Below, piece after piece: positions 60,601-64,000 of a DNA stretch of 64,000 nucleotides. Location of the stretch: positions 39,593,357 to 39,657,356 of the forward strand of contig JARWKL010000005.1 in the NCBI GenBank assembly GCA_029961685.1, given 5' to 3'. A program made the position numbers and the translations under genes. This DNA comes from Aristolochia californica (lineage: Eukaryota > Streptophyta > Magnoliopsida > Piperales > Aristolochiaceae). Below the pieces are notes generated by a model. That model was not told the origin of the DNA. It did not search any database and saw only the letters and a list, made by a program, of their open reading frames with translations. Positions within the stretch are counted from its first letter, which is position 1. The number at the start of each line of letters is the position of its first letter.

Positions 60601-60710
60601 TCTGACGAAAAACAAGACACTATGGAACAATGTGTCATTAAACACAGCACCACTGGCACTGTTCGAAGTATGTCCGGGGCCGAGGTTGACCATGAGCACA
60701 GATTTGGATG
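57625..60710 (-). mobile_element. Degenerate minus-strand Ty1/copia element with 3' LTR
   Basis: Minus-strand order from the right: gag tail and protease at about 60700-60400 (SSWLLDSGVSHHVMSEL); integrase at about 59930-59300 (TPPHTPEHIEYFKRRHRHIV, LINCLPTPTL, LGSFGCLCYAW, CVFLGYSTTQNAYLCL); reverse transcriptase start at 58820-58560 (FGYKWIFRTKYLSNDSINRY, AHLVAKGFHQCPRVGYHENF); RNase H at 58320-57830 (MTRSSTEAEYRSIVTTAIEL, LVLYCDNISVINLCSNP). A 3' LTR begins TGATAGAGATAAAAATAACG at 57812 after a weak polypurine tract, and holds TATAAATACATG. Frameshifts, stops and deletions (most of RT) make it inactive. The 5' LTR is not identified. Confidence 0.85.
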
Positions 60711-61096
60711 ACTAGCAAAGAATTAGTTCTTGTTGACGAGTTGGAAGACCGTTAAAGTAGACTTGAGGGCAGGGTGCCTCCTTTTTTTCTTATTCTTTTA
60801 CTATCGCACATGTGAGAGTTACACATGCATCAACCTTCTTCTTCCCGACCTCCTTTTTAATCATAAATTCAATTAAATCGAAGATCGACAGGATGAAAAT
60901 AGGAAGAGGGAAGAGAAATACCAAGCACCAACGATGGCGGCTTCTAGAGGCTCCGCCGAAGTTGGGGGGACGGTGATGAGCCGAGTTGCAGATGTGGGAT
61001 AGCAAAAGCTGAAATTGTCAGTTGCTCTTGAGGCTTTGTCGGAGCTCGACTTTTGGTTAATTTCGTAGTAAAAAAAGGGCAAATATGCATATTTCT
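60711..61096. other. Junction DNA between copia relic and PPR relic
   Basis: No domain is recognisable. It may be 5' internal sequence of the copia element or host DNA. Confidence 0.3.
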
Positions 61097-61250
61097 ATGA
61101 TTCAAGAAGGGATAGATTTGGACACCCCACGGTCATCACTACCCTCATGACCAAGTACCCAAAGTGTGGAAATCTGAATAAGGCCAGAGAATTGTTTTCT
61201 AGCATTAGAGAAAGGGACATATAGTTGCATGGTCTGCCATGAACATGAAA
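61097..61250 (+). pseudogene. Pentatricopeptide repeat (PPR) gene relic
   Basis: Positions 61132-61224 translate as VITTLMTKYPKCGNLNKARE then LFSSIRERDI and a stop. This is the hallmark of plant PLS-class PPR proteins (LIDMYAKCGxLxxAxxLFxxIxERDxVxWxAMI), with AMI-like residues after the stop in another frame. Just upstream, in a different frame, MIQEGIDLDTP resembles the preceding linker. At about 150 bp with stops and frame changes, it is a fragment of a lost or transposed PPR gene. Confidence 0.75.
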
Positions 61251-62768
61251 TTGAGAATGGAACTCTTGGAAGGATTGTTGGTAATTATAGAGAAGAATCA
61301 TGAAGAAATTAACCTCTTATTCAGCAGATGGTGAAAAGAAGCGAATTCAGTTAATTATATCAGTTGTCAAGGAGCAGCATGAAGAAGAAAAGGTAATCAC
61401 TTAGCCCATGATAATGCTTGTGACAAGATTTTATTCATCTGAATCGTGGAAATGGATGATTTTCCCATGGGCCGTGAAGCCTTTGTAAGTAGTTGTTATT
61501 CATATATATCTAAGAGGGGATTGGGCTCTCAAGTTCTTTTAAAAAGTAAATTTATTACAAGAATTTTATTTACTTCTTTTTTAATTTTATAATCATTAAA
61601 AATGGAAAAAATTAGAAGAAGAAAAATCAAAATAACATGAACATGAAAAGAAATTAATTTGGAAGTCATTTGTTCTAATTTTATGGTAAAAATAAAAATT
61701 ATACTTGTATCCATGATCCTTTTTTTCCTATTTGAAAGGGGGAACTAACCACACCAAATAATCTTTGAAATTCTGATGAAAACAATTACTCTCTCTCTCT
61801 CTCTCTGCTTTGTGTGACTGCCAGTAGGAATTAATCTGTCTGACATAGATTCTAGCTGAAGTCCGATCGAACCGTGAATATTATTTTCAAAGAAAGGATC
61901 AAATGAAGCTAGACTTTAAAAGTGAAGAAAAATTGAAATTAATATCGATCATTAAACATAGAATAATAAATAAATACATATATAAAATAAGAAGCAACTA
62001 AGTTTTGAGTTGATTAAATTAAAAACTGGATGAAACTTATTTGTTTACATCCAAATAAAACGGTATCTTTATGTCGAAATCTAATGGCGTGCATACACCT
62101 GAAAGCGGTAGACATGATAAATGTATAAAAAGAGCAACCAGCACTACAAGGAAAAAAAACCCAAGTAAAACATTTTCCAGTTTCCTTATCTTTATCATCT
62201 CTCTGCTTGGGTCCCTAAGCATAGTTTGGATCTACGTAATTAATTCAAGTAAATGGAAATTGGGATGGGCAGTGCTTGTCGAACCAAGACAATTCAGAAA
62301 TCTTCCATAAATGCGTTGGCTGAACCATTCTCATTGGCTAAACCATGAGCCTCACAGCAAATTTCAGAAATACCTTCCGGGAACACCTAAAAGCAGTATT
62401 TACTCCGCATGAAAAATCTTTTCAATACAAACAAATATATTTACTATATAACAATAGACCATCACAACAAGGGGTAAAAAAACAGAAGCCTCAAGGAAAA
62501 TGGCAATAAGTGCAGATACCACAAAGAGGAAAAGGAAACTGGAGTATATAGCCTAACTTGATACCCCAGTAAAAAGATTTCAAGTATGGGGTCTTGAAAC
62601 CATAGGGGGCTTAAAAAATTTACCAGATTGGTACACATCGGCCCCTTTCCTCTGTTTCTGTAACCCAGCACCCATTCTGCTCATGAATGTGCTCTAGGTA
62701 AGGACAGAGCACCAACCAAAGATGAATTTTGGTGAAGATATAAATTGGCAGCTAAAACATCTTTTTAA
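61251..62768. other. Intergenic DNA and DRP2 3' UTR
   Basis: A (CT)n microsatellite lies at 61789-61807. CACTACAAGGAAAAAAAAC at 62142 is a candidate CACTA-type end without a visible partner. From about 62450 to 62768 the sequence is likely the 3' UTR of the minus-strand DRP2 gene. No other gene is seen. Confidence 0.45.
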
Positions 62769-64000
62769 CTAGTATTTGTACACAGATGAACTAGACTGTG
62801 GCGGGGGAGGTGGCAACCGGTTTGGAGTGCGACGACTTCCAGAGTTTGAACCTGAGTTTGCATCCCCATTTTGCGCAGGATCGCTGTTACGCCGGCTGTG
62901 GCCATTAGAGCCAGATTTTGATGAATCGTAATGATCCACGGGTCCATTAGCTGCTGCATCAAATGCAGATCTCCAATCATCACCGGATGGGGCAGATGTT
63001 CTTGGACTGCTCTCTGCAGTGTCAGACTATTTGTCAGCTTTAGGTGATCAGGCCCTCTCATAAATAAATATATAAAGGAATCTGTAATACTTAAACTAAA
63101 ATAATTAGCTCAGGAATTTAAGACCCTTTAAAGATGATGGGTAGCATAGATGCACAGCAGAATCAGTTGACAAGGCAGTAGGAGTTGTTTTCGATCTGCA
63201 GTGCTGGACAATACATTCTAATGCAAACAAACAATATGCTACCAAGGAACAAAGGCTTGCTGCTATCAAGCAGATTACAGCTGATTGTCCAAGACTAGTG
63301 CACAACACAATATTTAATCATTCTTACTTACTGCAAATACCAATAAAGTGACTTAAATAGTAAAATAAATTTTACATATACATAAAACTGATAATATTTG
63401 TGTTATCATATTTAATAATATGTGAATACTGTTTGGGCTAGATGACCTTCTACCCATAAATGCCTGTTACATGCTGTAACTTTCTTCTGCTCGTAAATTA
63501 TAGTACATATTGACCTTATCCATCTAAACAGGTAAATTTCATGCTTTCTAAAAGCCAAATTACCTGATCCACCTCCACCATTAGACCAACTAGCAGCAGC
63601 AGCGGCTCGATTATCATGGATGCTTAGTTGACGAGTAAGTTTGGAGAGGAGAGATGATTGTTTCTGGAAACGGTCCCTTCTCCGCTTCACATTTTGGTCT
63701 TCCTGAAGTAATTCTTCAATCTTCGCATTACTTTGGGCACTAAAAAACAGGGGAAGAAAAGGGAGAGGGGCAAAAACGTTGACATCATTTTAACAACAAA
63801 AATGTATCAGCTACTTTGATGACTAGCCCAAGCACCAATGCCGTCACTGGATGAAACAGTGTCATTATTCAAATTGCAACAAGGACACGACAAGATTTAC
63901 ACAAATGCAATAAGCATCAACTTTATTATTTCAAAAAAAAAAAGCATCAACGTTATGTAAAACTAACCTTACAGAGCTGTATAATTGATTAAGCATGTCT
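62769..64000 (-). CDS. Dynamin-2-like GTPase (DRP2 family), C-terminal exons, 5' partial
   Basis: Three exons are visible on the minus strand: 64000-63968 (cut by the window edge), 63739-63564 and 63013-62769. All junctions are GT-AG and in frame. They encode the last 150 or so residues: [60 protein letters not shown], then a Ser/Gly/Asn-rich and proline-rich tail ([53 protein letters not shown], end YKY). This matches the GTPase effector/proline-rich end of plant DRP2A/DRP2B, which act in clathrin-coated vesicle scission at the plasma membrane and trans-Golgi. The PPPPP tract could bind SH3 proteins. The GTPase and PH domains must lie beyond 64000. Confidence 0.92.

Overview
This is plant nuclear DNA, almost certainly from a eudicot with a repeat-rich genome. 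It has spliced genes with GT-AG introns, an AT-rich background, Ty1/copia and Ty3/gypsy relics, and plant-specific proteins such as FLN1, a ProT-type transporter and DRP2. I cannot name the species. The window opens on GATC, as an insert end from a partial Mbo I or Sau3A library would, but this is weak evidence.

Seven protein-coding genes are supported by protein-family recognition plus splice sites that keep frame. (1) The last three exons of a ProT-type proline/compatible-solute transporter (+, 889-7558), whose 5.4 kb intron holds a degenerate gypsy element with a copia fragment inside it. (2) A single-exon SOUL heme-binding protein (+, 7975-8574). (3) A Yos1-like ER/Golgi membrane protein (-, 11142-11375) behind a probable 2.7 kb 5'-UTR intron. 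(4) Plastid fructokinase-like protein FLN1 (+, 18199-20068, two exons). (5) An O-fucosyltransferase-family protein (-, 21072-24423, eight exons, 587 aa), convergent with FLN1. (6) A DnaJ-related, SSUH2-like cysteine-rich protein (-, 31481-35049, seven exons, 435 aa). (7) Ribosomal protein eL33/RPL35A (+, 54752-55799, four exons, 112 aa) with a promoter carrying a site II element and a telo-box. The right edge cuts the 3' end of a dynamin-2/DRP2 gene (-, 62769-64000+).

Genes 2-6 sit in an order that, from memory, matches two duplicated Arabidopsis segments (At2g37970-38000 and At3g54085-54100). The left half is therefore a conserved gene neighbourhood stretched by transposons.

From about 35.7 to 54.5 kb there is no convincing host gene. 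The interval holds: a possible PIF/Harbinger-like remnant with CT-rich and telomere-like leader sequence; the 3' end of a minus-strand copia element; a nearly full-length but stop-riddled plus-strand copia element; a 760 bp solo LTR nested in that element's 3' LTR, with near-identical 5 bp flanks; another LTR with its primer-binding site; and a 3.36 kb non-autonomous LTR retrotransposon with two LTRs, whose relatives lie at 9-10 kb and 15.8-16.9 kb. Two adjacent foldback (MITE-like) elements lie directly upstream of the eL33 promoter. Between eL33 and DRP2 are another minus-strand copia relic and a short PPR gene relic.

The genes do not form a shared pathway, as is usual for plant chromosomes. 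I see no clear new biological system. The most distinctive structures are the paired foldback elements at the eL33 promoter, the SOUL 3'-end duplication that grew a 55 bp tandem array, the three-copy non-autonomous LTR family and the nested solo LTR.
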